DNA of 9,719 nucleotides from assembly GCA_001801365.1 (NCBI GenBank), contig MGXL01000006.1, positions 9,184 through 18,902 of the forward strand. The letters run 5' to 3'. Shown piece by piece: positions 1-6,805 of the stretch; positions within the stretch are counted from its first letter, which is position 1, and each line of letters starts with the position of its first letter. Under the pieces are notes generated by a model that saw nothing but the letters and a program-made list of their open reading frames with translations, ran no database searches and had not been told where the DNA came from. The DNA comes from Gammaproteobacteria bacterium RBG_16_57_12 (GTDB lineage: Bacteria; Pseudomonadota; Gammaproteobacteria; RBG-16-57-12). The translations under genes and the position numbers were made by a program.

Positions 1-936
1 CGTATCAATGTCCCGCCGCTCGAGCATAAAGAAGTACAGGCGCTGATTTACGACATCATGAATGACAAGCAGCGCAAGGATTATGAAGAATTTCTGGAAG
101 TGGATTTTTCCTTCGAAATACCCGACATGGCCCGTTTCCGCGTCAACGCCTTCAACCAGCAGCGCGGCTCGGGCGCGGTATTCCGCACCATTCCGTCCAA
201 GATCATTTCGCTGGCGGAACTGGGCGCGCCGGATATCTTCAAGACCATCGCCAAGGAACCCAGGGGGCTGGTCCTGGTGACCGGTCCGACCGGTTCGGGC
301 AAGTCCACCACCCTGGCGGCCATGGTCAACGACAAAAATGAAAACGAGTACGGCCACATCCTGACCATTGAGGATCCGATCGAGTTCGTGCATGAGAGCA
401 AAAAATGTCTGATCAACCAGCGCGAGGTGCATCGGCACACCCTCGGGTTCGCCGAGGCGCTGCGTTCCGCCTTGCGTGAAGACCCGGACGTGATCCTGGT
501 GGGTGAAATGCGCGACCCGGAAACCATCGGCCTGGCACTGACCGCCGCAGAAACCGGCCATCTGGTGTTCGGCACTCTGCACACCAGTTCCGCCGCCAAA
601 ACCATCGACCGTATCATCGACGTATTCCCGGCCGCCGAAAAGGAAATGGTGCGTTCCATGCTGTCCGAATCGCTCAAGGCGGTTATTTCCCAGACCCTGC
701 TCAAGAAGATCGGCGGTGGTCGTATCGCTGCCCATGAGATCATGATCGGCACACCGGCGATACGCAACCTGATCCGCGAGGCCAAGGTGCCGCAGATGTA
801 TTCCATCATCCAGACCAGTCAGGCCATCGGCATGCAGACCCTGGATCAGAATTTATTATCCCTGGTGCAAAGAAGCCTGGTCAGCGTGCACGACGCGCGC
901 GCCAAGGCCGCCAATCGGGATTCCTTCAACAAATAA
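1..936 (+). CDS. pilT: PilT, type IV pilus retraction ATPase (5' end outside the window)
   Basis: Hexameric cytoplasmic ATPase that powers pilus retraction and twitching motility. The frame is open from base 1 and the residues before the first ATG (at 58) already match PilT (INVPPLEHKEVQALIYDI), so that ATG is internal. 311 residues are visible and roughly 35 are missing against the usual ~345. In visible numbering: Walker A GPTGSGKST 95-103, the acidic segment TIEDPIEF 122-129, Walker B VILVGEMRD 164-172, His box GHLVFGTLHT 186-195, and the PilT signature AIRNLIRE 253-260. That signature separates PilT from PilU and PilB. One oddity is residue 146 (codon 436-438), which is His where the family has Asp in REVxxDT; the rest looks functional. 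pilU follows 3 nt after the stop, so the two are surely co-transcribed. The promoter lies outside the window. Confidence 0.97.
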   Translation, partial: RINVPPLEHKEVQALIYDIMNDKQRKDYEEFLEVDFSFEIPDMARFRVNAFNQQRGSGAVFRTIPSKIISLAELGAPDIFKTIAKEPRGLVLVTGPTGSGKSTTLAAMVNDKNENEYGHILTIEDPIEFVHESKKCLINQREVHRHTLGFAEALRSALREDPDVILVGEMRDPETIGLALTAAETGHLVFGTLHTSSAAKTIDRIIDVFPAAEKEMVRSMLSESLKAVISQTLLKKIGGGRIAAHEIMIGTPAIRNLIREAKVPQMYSIIQTSQAIGMQTLDQNLLSLVQRSLVSVHDARAKAANRDSFNK

Positions 937-939
937 ACC

Positions 940-2076
940 ATGTCAGATACCCTTCCCGACATCCATCAGTTGTTGAAGGATATGGAGGCTAGGGACGCCT
1001 CCGATCTGTTCATCACCGCCGGACTGCCGCCGAGCTATAAAATCCATGGCCGGGTCACGCCCACCAAGAAGGCTGTACTGACGCCGGAGCACTCGCAACA
1101 GATCGCCTTGCGCATCATGACCGACACACAACGCGAGGAGTTTACCCGTCACCAGGAATGCAATTTCGCCATCAGCATCGAAAATGTCGGACGTTTCCGC
1201 GTCAATGTGTTCCGGCAAAAACAGAATACCGGTCTGGTGATGCGCAAGATCAAGACGCAGATCCCTTCCCTGGAAGAACTCGGCCTGCCGCCGGGCATCA
1301 AGGAGCTGAGCCTGGCCAAGCGCGGCCTGGTGATTGTGGTGGGCGCCACCGGCTCGGGCAAATCGACCACGCTCGCCGCGATGATCGAGCACCGGAATCA
1401 ACATGATGCCGGCCATATCATCTGTATCGAGGATCCCATCGAGTTCATTCATGAACACAAGAGCAGCATCATCACGCAGCGGGAAGTTGGCATCGATACC
1501 GATTCGTTCGAGGATGCCCTGAAAAACACCTTGCGCCAGGCACCCGATGTGATCCTGATCGGAGAAATCCGCAGTCGCGAAACCATGCAGTACGCGATCA
1601 ACTTTGCAGAGACCGGTCACCTGTGCCTGGCTACCCTGCATGCCAATAATGCCGATCAGACCCTGGATCGCATCATCAATTTTTTCCCGGAGGACAGTCG
1701 CAGTCAACTGTTGCTGGATTTATCCCTGAATCTCAAGGCGATCATCGGCCAGCAATTGATATCGACGTCGGACCGCAAGGACCGCAAACTGGCGGTGGAG
1801 ATACTGCTCAACACCCCGCTCTCGTCCAAGATGATCCGCGAAGGCGCGATCCACAAATTAAAAGAGCTGATGCAGAAGTCCGCCCATCTGGGCATGCAAA
1901 CCTTCGATCAGTCCCTGTATCAGCTGTATCTCAGGAACGCCATCAGTTATGAAGATGCCATTCATCATTCGGATCATCCCAATGAATTGCGGCTGCTGAT
2001 CAAACTGGGTAAGGAAAAGAGTCAGGAGACCGCCCCGAAACGCAACGAGATCACGCTCATCGATCCGGAGGCGTAA
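940..2076 (+). CDS. pilU: PilU, PilT-dependent type IV pilus retraction ATPase
   Basis: Paralog of PilT that assists retraction under load. 378 residues, normal for the family (about 380). Walker A GATGSGKST lies at 135-143 (the GA variant is typical of PilU), the acidic segment IEDPIEF at 163-169, REVGIDT at 181-187, Walker B VILIGEIRS at 204-212 and the His box GHLCLATLHA at 226-235. The AIRNLIRE motif of PilT is replaced by SSKMIREG at 295-302, and a charged C-terminal tail (about 355-378) is present, both fitting PilU rather than a second PilT. The ATG is 3 nt after the pilT stop with no convincing Shine-Dalgarno sequence, which suggests translational coupling. The gene ends 2 nt before the stop codon of the convergent pyrK-like gene, so its transcripts must end inside or beyond that gene. 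Confidence 0.97.
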   Translation: MSDTLPDIHQLLKDMEARDASDLFITAGLPPSYKIHGRVTPTKKAVLTPEHSQQIALRIMTDTQREEFTRHQECNFAISIENVGRFRVNVFRQKQNTGLVMRKIKTQIPSLEELGLPPGIKELSLAKRGLVIVVGATGSGKSTTLAAMIEHRNQHDAGHIICIEDPIEFIHEHKSSIITQREVGIDTDSFEDALKNTLRQAPDVILIGEIRSRETMQYAINFAETGHLCLATLHANNADQTLDRIINFFPEDSRSQLLLDLSLNLKAIIGQQLISTSDRKDRKLAVEILLNTPLSSKMIREGAIHKLKELMQKSAHLGMQTFDQSLYQLYLRNAISYEDAIHHSDHPNELRLLIKLGKEKSQETAPKRNEITLIDPEA

Positions 2077-2078
2077 AA

Positions 2079-2972
2079 TTAAACGGCGTCGGGAAAGACA
2101 CTTTCGGCACTAAATACCGGGCCATCGACACACACGCGGCGCATACTGACACCGCCCGCCTCCTGCACCCGCACCACACAGCCGGCACACCCGCCCACGG
2201 CGCAGGCCATGAATTCTTCCAGCGAGACCTGGCAAGGCAATTGATACTCCCGGGCAAGCCTGGCCACGGCCTCCAGCATGGGATGGGGGCCGCAGGAGAA
2301 GATATCCACTTCACGGCGCTGCTCATCGTTCAGGGCATTCAACCAGGCCCGGGCCAGATCGGTGACATAGCCCTCAAAGCACCCGGCATAGCCTTGCAGG
2401 CTGGCCAGCCGGCTGGGGATGCCCCAGTCCTCCATCAAGGGCATGGCCGCGATCACGCCGTCGGGCATGCCGGGCACCATGAACCGTGATGGGCGCGCCT
2501 GAAAAGGAAACGGCACCTCCGACCCCATGATGACGAAGGGCTGGTAAGAACCCTGGCCGCGCAGGGTGTCGGCGAGGAAGACCATGGGCGGAATTCCCAC
2601 GCCACCTCCGATCAACAGGGTACGCGGTCGCTGCGGGCTGGGCGAAAAACCCTTGCCGATCGGCCCCATGATGCTGAGGGTTTCGCCCGGCTGACGCTGC
2701 GACAACAGCCGGGTGCCCTTGCCAAACAGCTTATACAGGAAATCCACTCGGCCGGTGTTGCGTTCCACCCGCATAATGGAGAGGGGCCGGCGCATCGCGA
2801 GTTCCCGGTCACAGCGGATGTGGGCAAAACTGCCGGGCTGGGCGAAGGCGGCAATCTGCGGGGCCCGCACCGACATGATATATTGCTCGCCGTCGTGGGC
2901 CTGATGGGAGAGGATCTGCGCCTCTTCCACAAAGATGGTTTCGCGGTGGGGCTTGGGCACAGCGGCTGTCAT
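2079..2972 (-). CDS. pyrK: PyrK-like dihydroorotate dehydrogenase electron-transfer subunit (FAD, [2Fe-2S])
   Basis: Ferredoxin-reductase-type protein of the PyrK family. Family members pass electrons between NAD(H) and class 1B dihydroorotate dehydrogenase through FAD and a [2Fe-2S] cluster. 297 residues, longer than the usual ~250-265. The FAD-binding RRPLSI is at 61-66, MGPIGKGF at 102-109, the nucleotide-binding glycine loop IGGGVGIPPM at 121-130, the NAD-site CGP at 227-229, and the cluster cysteines at 257, 262, 265 and 281 (C-x4-C-x2-C-x15-C, ending VCVDGPVF). All cofactor motifs are intact. Extra length lies at about 155-192, between the NAD-domain strands. The start overlaps the pyrX stop as ATGA, placing it last in the pyrimidine operon. 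No pyrD is seen in the window, so the partner is unknown. A generic PyrK-family NAD(P)H oxidoreductase with another acceptor is the alternative. Confidence 0.88.
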   Translation of the reverse strand: MTAAVPKPHRETIFVEEAQILSHQAHDGEQYIMSVRAPQIAAFAQPGSFAHIRCDRELAMRRPLSIMRVERNTGRVDFLYKLFGKGTRLLSQRQPGETLSIMGPIGKGFSPSPQRPRTLLIGGGVGIPPMVFLADTLRGQGSYQPFVIMGSEVPFPFQARPSRFMVPGMPDGVIAAMPLMEDWGIPSRLASLQGYAGCFEGYVTDLARAWLNALNDEQRREVDIFSCGPHPMLEAVARLAREYQLPCQVSLEEFMACAVGGCAGCVVRVQEAGGVSMRRVCVDGPVFSAESVFPDAV

Positions 2973-4261
2973 GTCTCTTCGGGTTCCAGCTCGAACACCA
3001 GGTCACCGCCCAGCAGGGTATGGGTCACGCGGCCGCGCAAGTCCCAGCCGAGAAAGGGCGAATTTTTTCCGGCACTGAGCAGATCGTGCTCGCGCATCGA
3101 CCAGTAACGGTTCGGATCAAAGATGCACAGATCCGCCACACCCCCCGGCGTCAGCGTGCCCGCTGCAAGGCCGAGGATCTCCGCCGGATTACAGGTCAGG
3201 CTGGCCAGGGTCTCCTGCAGCGACAGGAGATTCTGTTCGACCAGACGCAAGGCCAGCGGTAATAAGGTCTCCAGCGCGGAAATACCGGGCTCGGTCTCGG
3301 CAAACGGCGCCAGCTTGGCATCCAGATCATGGGGCTGGTGGTCGGAACAGATAGCAGTGATGATGCCGCGCTGCAGGCCGCCGATCAACGCCTGTCGATC
3401 GCGCTCGGTGCGCAAAGGCGGCAGCACATGACACTGGCTGTTGAAGTCACCCACATCGATATGAGTCAGATGCAGATGATGGGCGGTGACATCCACCGTG
3501 ATATCCAGGCCGTCGTATTGGGCGCGGGAGATCATCTGCACCGCCTGGGCCGTGGACAATTGACAAAAGTGAGCGCGCACCCCGGTCTGTTCGATCAGCT
3601 GCAAATCCCGGGCGACCGCCATAGTCTCGGCGCTGGCCGGGATGCCGGTCAGACCCAGGCGGGTGCTGAGCTCCCCTTCGTGGACGCAGCCGTTTTTGCC
3701 CAGCCAGGCATCCTGCGCATGCAGAAAGACGGTCATATCCAGGGTGGCGGCATATTCCATGGCCCGGCGCATCACCATGGCATTCTCCACGGCGCGCAGG
3801 GCATTGCTCAATCCGACACAGCCGGCCTCCTTGAGGCTTTTCATTTCACTGAGCTGCACGCCCTTCAGGCCGCGGGTCAGGGCGCCCAGCGGCATCACCC
3901 GCGCCTTGCGGACCTGGGCGGCGCGGCGCTTGATCAGTTCCGCCACCGCGGGGGTGTCGATCACCGGATCGGTATCGGGCGGACAACACAGGGTGGTGAT
4001 GCCGCCGGCGGCGGCGGCGCGTGTTTCACTGGCGATGGTGGCCTTGTGTTCCTGGCCCGGTTCACGCAGGCGGGCGCGTAAATCCACCAGACCGGGGCAG
4101 ACGATCAGGCCATGGGCATCGATCACCCGGTCGGGGATAAAACCGTCGGGTGATGTCCCGATGCCGACCACCTTGCCCGCGGCGATATAGAGATCCTGGA
4201 CGGCATCGATGCCCTGGTCCGGAATGATCAGCCGTCCGCCACGTATCGCGATGCGCATCAT
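2969..4261 (-). CDS. pyrX: Dihydroorotase-like, predicted non-catalytic subunit of aspartate transcarbamoylase (PyrX/PyrC')
   Basis: Amidohydrolase-fold protein of 430 residues, full length for type I dihydroorotase. The catalytic metal site is missing. The usual DLHVHLREPG reads [10 protein letters not shown] at 60-69, so both ligand histidines are Arg (62 and 64). The SDDG that supplies the metal-binding Asp reads SNAL at 152-155. Later family positions persist: His181 in FLHAQD, HH at 261-262, and SDHQPH at 306-311. In Pseudomonas, an inactive dihydroorotase homolog encoded beside pyrB is needed to assemble the ATCase dodecamer, and I infer the same role here. A separate active PyrC would then be encoded elsewhere. 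Two adjacent ATGs (4259-4261 and 4256-4258) are possible starts. The first overlaps the pyrB stop as ATGA, while the second is better spaced from the GGGAGG ribosome site. An active enzyme is unlikely on these residues. Confidence 0.9.
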   Translation of the reverse strand: MMRIAIRGGRLIIPDQGIDAVQDLYIAAGKVVGIGTSPDGFIPDRVIDAHGLIVCPGLVDLRARLREPGQEHKATIASETRAAAAGGITTLCCPPDTDPVIDTPAVAELIKRRAAQVRKARVMPLGALTRGLKGVQLSEMKSLKEAGCVGLSNALRAVENAMVMRRAMEYAATLDMTVFLHAQDAWLGKNGCVHEGELSTRLGLTGIPASAETMAVARDLQLIEQTGVRAHFCQLSTAQAVQMISRAQYDGLDITVDVTAHHLHLTHIDVGDFNSQCHVLPPLRTERDRQALIGGLQRGIITAICSDHQPHDLDAKLAPFAETEPGISALETLLPLALRLVEQNLLSLQETLASLTCNPAEILGLAAGTLTPGGVADLCIFDPNRYWSMREHDLLSAGKNSPFLGWDLRGRVTHTLLGGDLVFELEPEET

Positions 4262-5229
4262 GCCTCCCCCCCTTGCTGACGGCCGAGCACCATGGCCATG
4301 ACCGCCATGCGCACGGCAATGCCGTTGGTCACCTGATCGAGGATGACGGCGTTGGGGCCGTCGGCGACCGCCGAGGCGATTTCCACGCCGCGGTTGATGG
4401 GGCCGGGGTGCATGACAATCGCATCGCGGCGCGCATGGGCCAGGGTCTCGGCGGTCAATCCGAACAGGCGGAAATATTCCTCCTCGCTGGGGATGAAGGC
4501 GCCGTGCATGCGCTCGCGCTGCAGGCGCAGCATGATGACGACATCCGCGTCGCGCAGCCCGGAGCGCAGGTCGTGAAATATGTGTACGCCGAGCTTACTC
4601 ACCTCCGGCGGGATTAAAGTCTTGGGGCCCACCACGCGCAGCTCGGAAACCCCCAGGGTGGTCAGGGCGTGGATCTGCGAACGCGCTACCCGCGAGTGCA
4701 TGATATCGCCGACTATGGCCACGCACAGCGGCGCAAACTCGCCCTTGTGCTTGCGGATGGTGAACATGTCCAGCATGGCCTGGGTCGGGTGGGCATGACA
4801 GCCGTCGCCGGCGTTGATCACGCTGATGTGCGGCGCCACATGGCGGGCGATGAAATGGGCTGCGCCACTTTCGGCATGCCGCACCACAAACATGTCGCAA
4901 CCCATCGCCTCCAGGTTATGCAGCATGTCCAGCAGGCTCTCCCCCTTGCTGGTCGCGGAGGTGCTGATATTCATGTTGAGCACATCCGCCGACAGCCGCT
5001 TGGCGGCCAGTTCAAAGGTGGTGCGGGTGCGGGTGCTCGGTTCGAAGAACAGATTGACGATGGTCTTGCCGCGCAGCAAGGGCACCTTCTTCACCGCCTG
5101 CTCACCCACCGCAATAAACGATTGCGCCATCTCCAGGATGTCCACCAGCATCTGGCGCTTGAGACCTTCGGTGCTCAGGAAGTGGCGCAGCCTGCCTTGG
5201 GCATCGAGCTGGATGTTCTGTCTTTTCAT
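4258..5229 (-). CDS. pyrB: PyrB, aspartate carbamoyltransferase catalytic subunit
   Basis: Makes carbamoyl-aspartate from carbamoyl phosphate and aspartate, the committed step of pyrimidine synthesis. 323 residues. Active-site elements are all present: [13 protein letters not shown] 61-73 (carbamoyl phosphate site), the 80s loop [10 protein letters not shown] 89-98 with Ser91 and Lys95, HPTQAMLD 147-154, [12 protein letters not shown] 173-184, LRLQRERM 234-241 (aspartate binding) and [11 protein letters not shown] 274-284. The N-terminal extension of about 15-20 residues before the conserved core resembles Pseudomonas PyrB, where this segment carries the nucleotide regulatory site. This fits a class A ATCase built with PyrX, and no pyrI is seen. 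The start overlaps the pyrR stop as ATGA with GGAAGG just upstream. The last codons contain a run of seven G that doubles as the pyrX ribosome site. Confidence 0.97.
   Translation of the reverse strand: MKRQNIQLDAQGRLRHFLSTEGLKRQMLVDILEMAQSFIAVGEQAVKKVPLLRGKTIVNLFFEPSTRTRTTFELAAKRLSADVLNMNISTSATSKGESLLDMLHNLEAMGCDMFVVRHAESGAAHFIARHVAPHISVINAGDGCHAHPTQAMLDMFTIRKHKGEFAPLCVAIVGDIMHSRVARSQIHALTTLGVSELRVVGPKTLIPPEVSKLGVHIFHDLRSGLRDADVVIMLRLQRERMHGAFIPSEEEYFRLFGLTAETLAHARRDAIVMHPGPINRGVEIASAVADGPNAVILDQVTNGIAVRMAVMAMVLGRQQGGEA
4262..4272 (-). promoter_or_regulatory. Strong purine-rich ribosome binding site for pyrX inside the 3' end of pyrB
   Basis: Read on the minus strand, seven consecutive G followed by AGGC stand directly before ATGATG. 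The GGGAGG core lies one base before the first ATG and four before the second, so the second ATG (4256-4258) is the better-spaced start. This is the strongest Shine-Dalgarno-like sequence in the pyr block. The other junctions show weaker ones, which suggests that pyrX is translated at a high rate relative to simple coupling. Confidence 0.6.
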
Positions 5230-5732
5230 AGACCTTCCACGATCGTCAGACGCAACGGTTCGGGCCCGTAAAGTTTCACATGTTCGCGGGCGCTGGTCGC
5301 GATATGTACCCCGACCACATCCGCCTGGATGGGTAATTCACGGCCGGTACGCTCGGCCAGCACCACCAGCGTCACCGAGGCCGGCCGCCCGTAATCGAAG
5401 ATTTCATTCATGGCGGCACGGATGGTGCGGCCCGTGTACAGCACGTCGTCAACCAGCACGATGTGGCGATCATCCACGCTGACCGGCAGCCTGGACGGTT
5501 TCACCTGGGGATTGATGCCGATACGGGAAAAATCATCGCGATAAAAAGAAATGTCGAGACTGCCGAGCGGGCGCTTGAGGCCGAGCAGACCGTGCAGCCG
5601 CTCGGCGACCCAGACGCCGCCGGTGTAAATGCCGACCAGGGTGGGGTCGGTGATCCCCCGGGAGGCCAGATGGGCCCTCAGACTTTCACCCATGTCGGCG
5701 ATGATACGTTCTACATCGTAGGTTGTGGTCAT
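5226..5732 (-). CDS. pyrR: PyrR, PRPP-binding pyrimidine operon regulator / uracil phosphoribosyltransferase family
   Basis: 168-residue phosphoribosyltransferase-fold protein. The PRPP loop [13 protein letters not shown] is at 91-103. Other PyrR-typical stretches are [13 protein letters not shown] 34-46, ISFYRDD 61-67 and RELPI 131-135. The family stretch before RELPI, usually D-R-x-x, reads E-R-T-G at 127-130. In Bacillus, PyrR binds leader RNA and causes attenuation. Pseudomonas homologs have been described as regulators with little or no uracil phosphoribosyltransferase activity. Here the gene is third in its operon, directly before pyrB, and I see no PyrR-type leader RNA or terminator ahead of pyrB, so Bacillus-style attenuation at this locus is unlikely. 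Both ends overlap neighbours by 4 nt (ATGA with ruvX and with pyrB). Confidence 0.93.
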   Translation of the reverse strand: MTTTYDVERIIADMGESLRAHLASRGITDPTLVGIYTGGVWVAERLHGLLGLKRPLGSLDISFYRDDFSRIGINPQVKPSRLPVSVDDRHIVLVDDVLYTGRTIRAAMNEIFDYGRPASVTLVVLAERTGRELPIQADVVGVHIATSAREHVKLYGPEPLRLTIVEGL

Positions 5733-6166
5733 GCGGTTCCGCGCGTCTGCTGGTCGAACCAGGTTTGCAGGATCAATTGTGCCGCCAGTCGGTCGATCAA
5801 GCCCTTTTCCTTGAATTTTTTGCCTGCCCCCTCTTTCAGCAGCCGTTCCGCCTCCAGGGAGCTCAGGCGTTCATCGACATAGTGCACCGGCAGATTGTAC
5901 CGCCCCTGCAGGCGGTTACCAAAGCGTTTTACGGCGAGTGTCATTTCGTTTTCGGTACCATCCAGCGCATAGGGCATGCCGACCACCAGGGCGTTCGGGC
6001 GCCATTCCTCGATCAGCCGGGTCACGGCCTCCCAGTCCGGCTGACCCTCCCGGGCCGCCAGGGTGGTCAGCGCCATCGCGGTACGGGTTATCTCCTGACC
6101 AACCGCCACACCGATACGCCGCTTGCCGAAGTCAAAGGCAAGCAGCGAGCGGTGCCCATGGCTCAC
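5729..6166 (-). CDS. ruvX: RuvX/YqgF, Holliday-junction-resolvase-fold nuclease
   Basis: 145-residue RNase H-fold protein of the YqgF family, known for a role in 16S rRNA 5'-end maturation and as a putative Holliday junction resolvase. It contains [11 protein letters not shown] at 11-21 (metal Asp12), [13 protein letters not shown] at 61-73, VDERLSS at 97-103 (Glu99) and [10 protein letters not shown] at 124-133 (Asp125), so the acidic triad is complete. The start is GTG (6164-6166). It shares GTGA with the yqgE stop, and no in-frame ATG fits the N-terminus before the first conserved motif. Only downstream coupling from yqgE explains its translation, as no clear ribosome site stands upstream. 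The stop overlaps the pyrR start as ATGA. The yqgE-ruvX pairing is common in gammaproteobacteria. Confidence 0.95.
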   Translation of the reverse strand: MSHGHRSLLAFDFGKRRIGVAVGQEITRTAMALTTLAAREGQPDWEAVTRLIEEWRPNALVVGMPYALDGTENEMTLAVKRFGNRLQGRYNLPVHYVDERLSSLEAERLLKEGAGKKFKEKGLIDRLAAQLILQTWFDQQTRGTA

Positions 6167-6726
6167 GCGTGACCCACGTCAGGCGACAGATTGCTCATGT
6201 TGATGCCCAGCAAGGCCGCCGCCGCTTCCCAGCGTAATTCGATGGCGGTCTCGAACATGATCTCCGGATCGGCCGGGACGCTCAGCCAGGAATTGCTGGA
6301 TAATTCCTGCTCCAGTTGCCCGGCACCCCAGCCGGCATAACCCAGTGCGATCAGAGAACGCTCCGGCCCCTGGTGCTTGGCGATCGCCGCCACAATATCG
6401 CGGGAGGTGGTCAGACCCAGCCGCTCGGTGATGGGCATGGTCGCATCCCAGCTACCGGCCGGCTCGTGCAGCACAAAGCCGCGGTCGGACTGCACCGGGC
6501 CGCCGTAAAAAACCACGGTGTGGTCGATCACGTCGTCATCGCCTTCCAGTTCCATATGTTCAATCACCTCGCGGAAGGTAACCTCCAGGGGGCGATTTAT
6601 GATGATGCCCAAGGCGCCCTCGCTGGTATGCTCGCAGATATAACCAACGCTGTGAAAAAAATTGGGATCATCCAGACCCGGCATGGCGATGATGAAATGA
6701 TTGGTCAGATTGGCGGTTGTAGTCAT
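6163..6726 (-). CDS. yqgE: YqgE/AlgH family protein
   Basis: 187 residues, typical length. Family hallmarks are HFIIAMPGLDDPNF 10-23, EGALGIIINRP 36-46, FYGGPVQSDRGFVLH 73-87 and GYAGWGAGQLEQEL 129-142. The biochemical function is not established. In Pseudomonas the gene (algH) was linked to alginate and other regulation. It is the first gene of the six-gene block ending at the pyrK-like gene. The ATG at 6724-6726 matches the N-terminus of homologs, but no Shine-Dalgarno sequence is visible upstream. If the promoter proposed at 6739-6766 is right, the leader would be only a few bases long. Alternatively the gene is read on a longer transcript from tonB. Confidence 0.95.
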   Translation of the reverse strand: MTTTANLTNHFIIAMPGLDDPNFFHSVGYICEHTSEGALGIIINRPLEVTFREVIEHMELEGDDDVIDHTVVFYGGPVQSDRGFVLHEPAGSWDATMPITERLGLTTSRDIVAAIAKHQGPERSLIALGYAGWGAGQLEQELSSNSWLSVPADPEIMFETAIELRWEAAAALLGINMSNLSPDVGHA

Positions 6727-6738
6727 GGGAAACCGTTA

Positions 6739-6766
6739 AGAATACCTGTCCAGGACAGTGTTACAA
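6739..6766 (-). promoter_or_regulatory. Possible sigma-70 promoter with an operator-like palindrome, upstream of yqgE
   Basis: In the 79-nt gap between tonB and yqgE, the minus strand shows a -35-like TTGTAA (6761-6766, 4 of 6 consensus) and a -10-like TATTCT (6739-6744, 4 of 6) with a 16-nt spacer. The spacer contains CTGTCC-T-GGACAG (6746-6758), a perfect 6-bp inverted repeat around one base, ideally placed for a repressor. This is the only intergenic space ahead of the six-gene pyr block. Both hexamers are weak matches and the implied leader is only about 5 nt, so the promoter call is tentative; the palindrome itself is plainly there. Confidence 0.35.
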
Positions 6767-6805
6767 GGTTAGCAGATCGGGCCCAGGAAAAACATCACCC
6801 GGGGA

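Noticed and set aside
81..809. Long minus-strand open frame opposite pilT
   Set aside because: It is a mirror of a conserved ATPase gene, with no ribosome site or family features.
58..936. A complete short PilT starting at the ATG at 58
   Set aside because: The 19 codons before it are in frame and match PilT, so the gene is simply cut by the window edge.
2090..2108. Hairpin GAAAG-TGT-CTTTC near the end of the pyrK-like gene as a terminator
   Set aside because: The stem is only 5 bp, AT-rich, inside the coding region, and not followed directly by a T-run.
4000..4025. GGC/GCC triplet run as a simple-sequence repeat
   Set aside because: It encodes the Ala/Gly stretch RAAAAGG of pyrX, which fits the protein family and is short.
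3329..4081. Long plus-strand open frame opposite pyrX
   Set aside because: It has no recognisable motif, is His/Gly/Ala-rich as expected from the reverse of a GC-rich gene, and lies fully inside a well-supported gene.
4669..5482. Plus-strand open frames opposite pyrB and pyrR
   Set aside because: They are opposite strongly conserved enzymes and have composition typical of antisense frames.
5733..6100. PyrR-binding leader RNA ahead of pyrR/pyrB
   Set aside because: The upstream sequence is ruvX coding sequence with no terminator/antiterminator pair visible.
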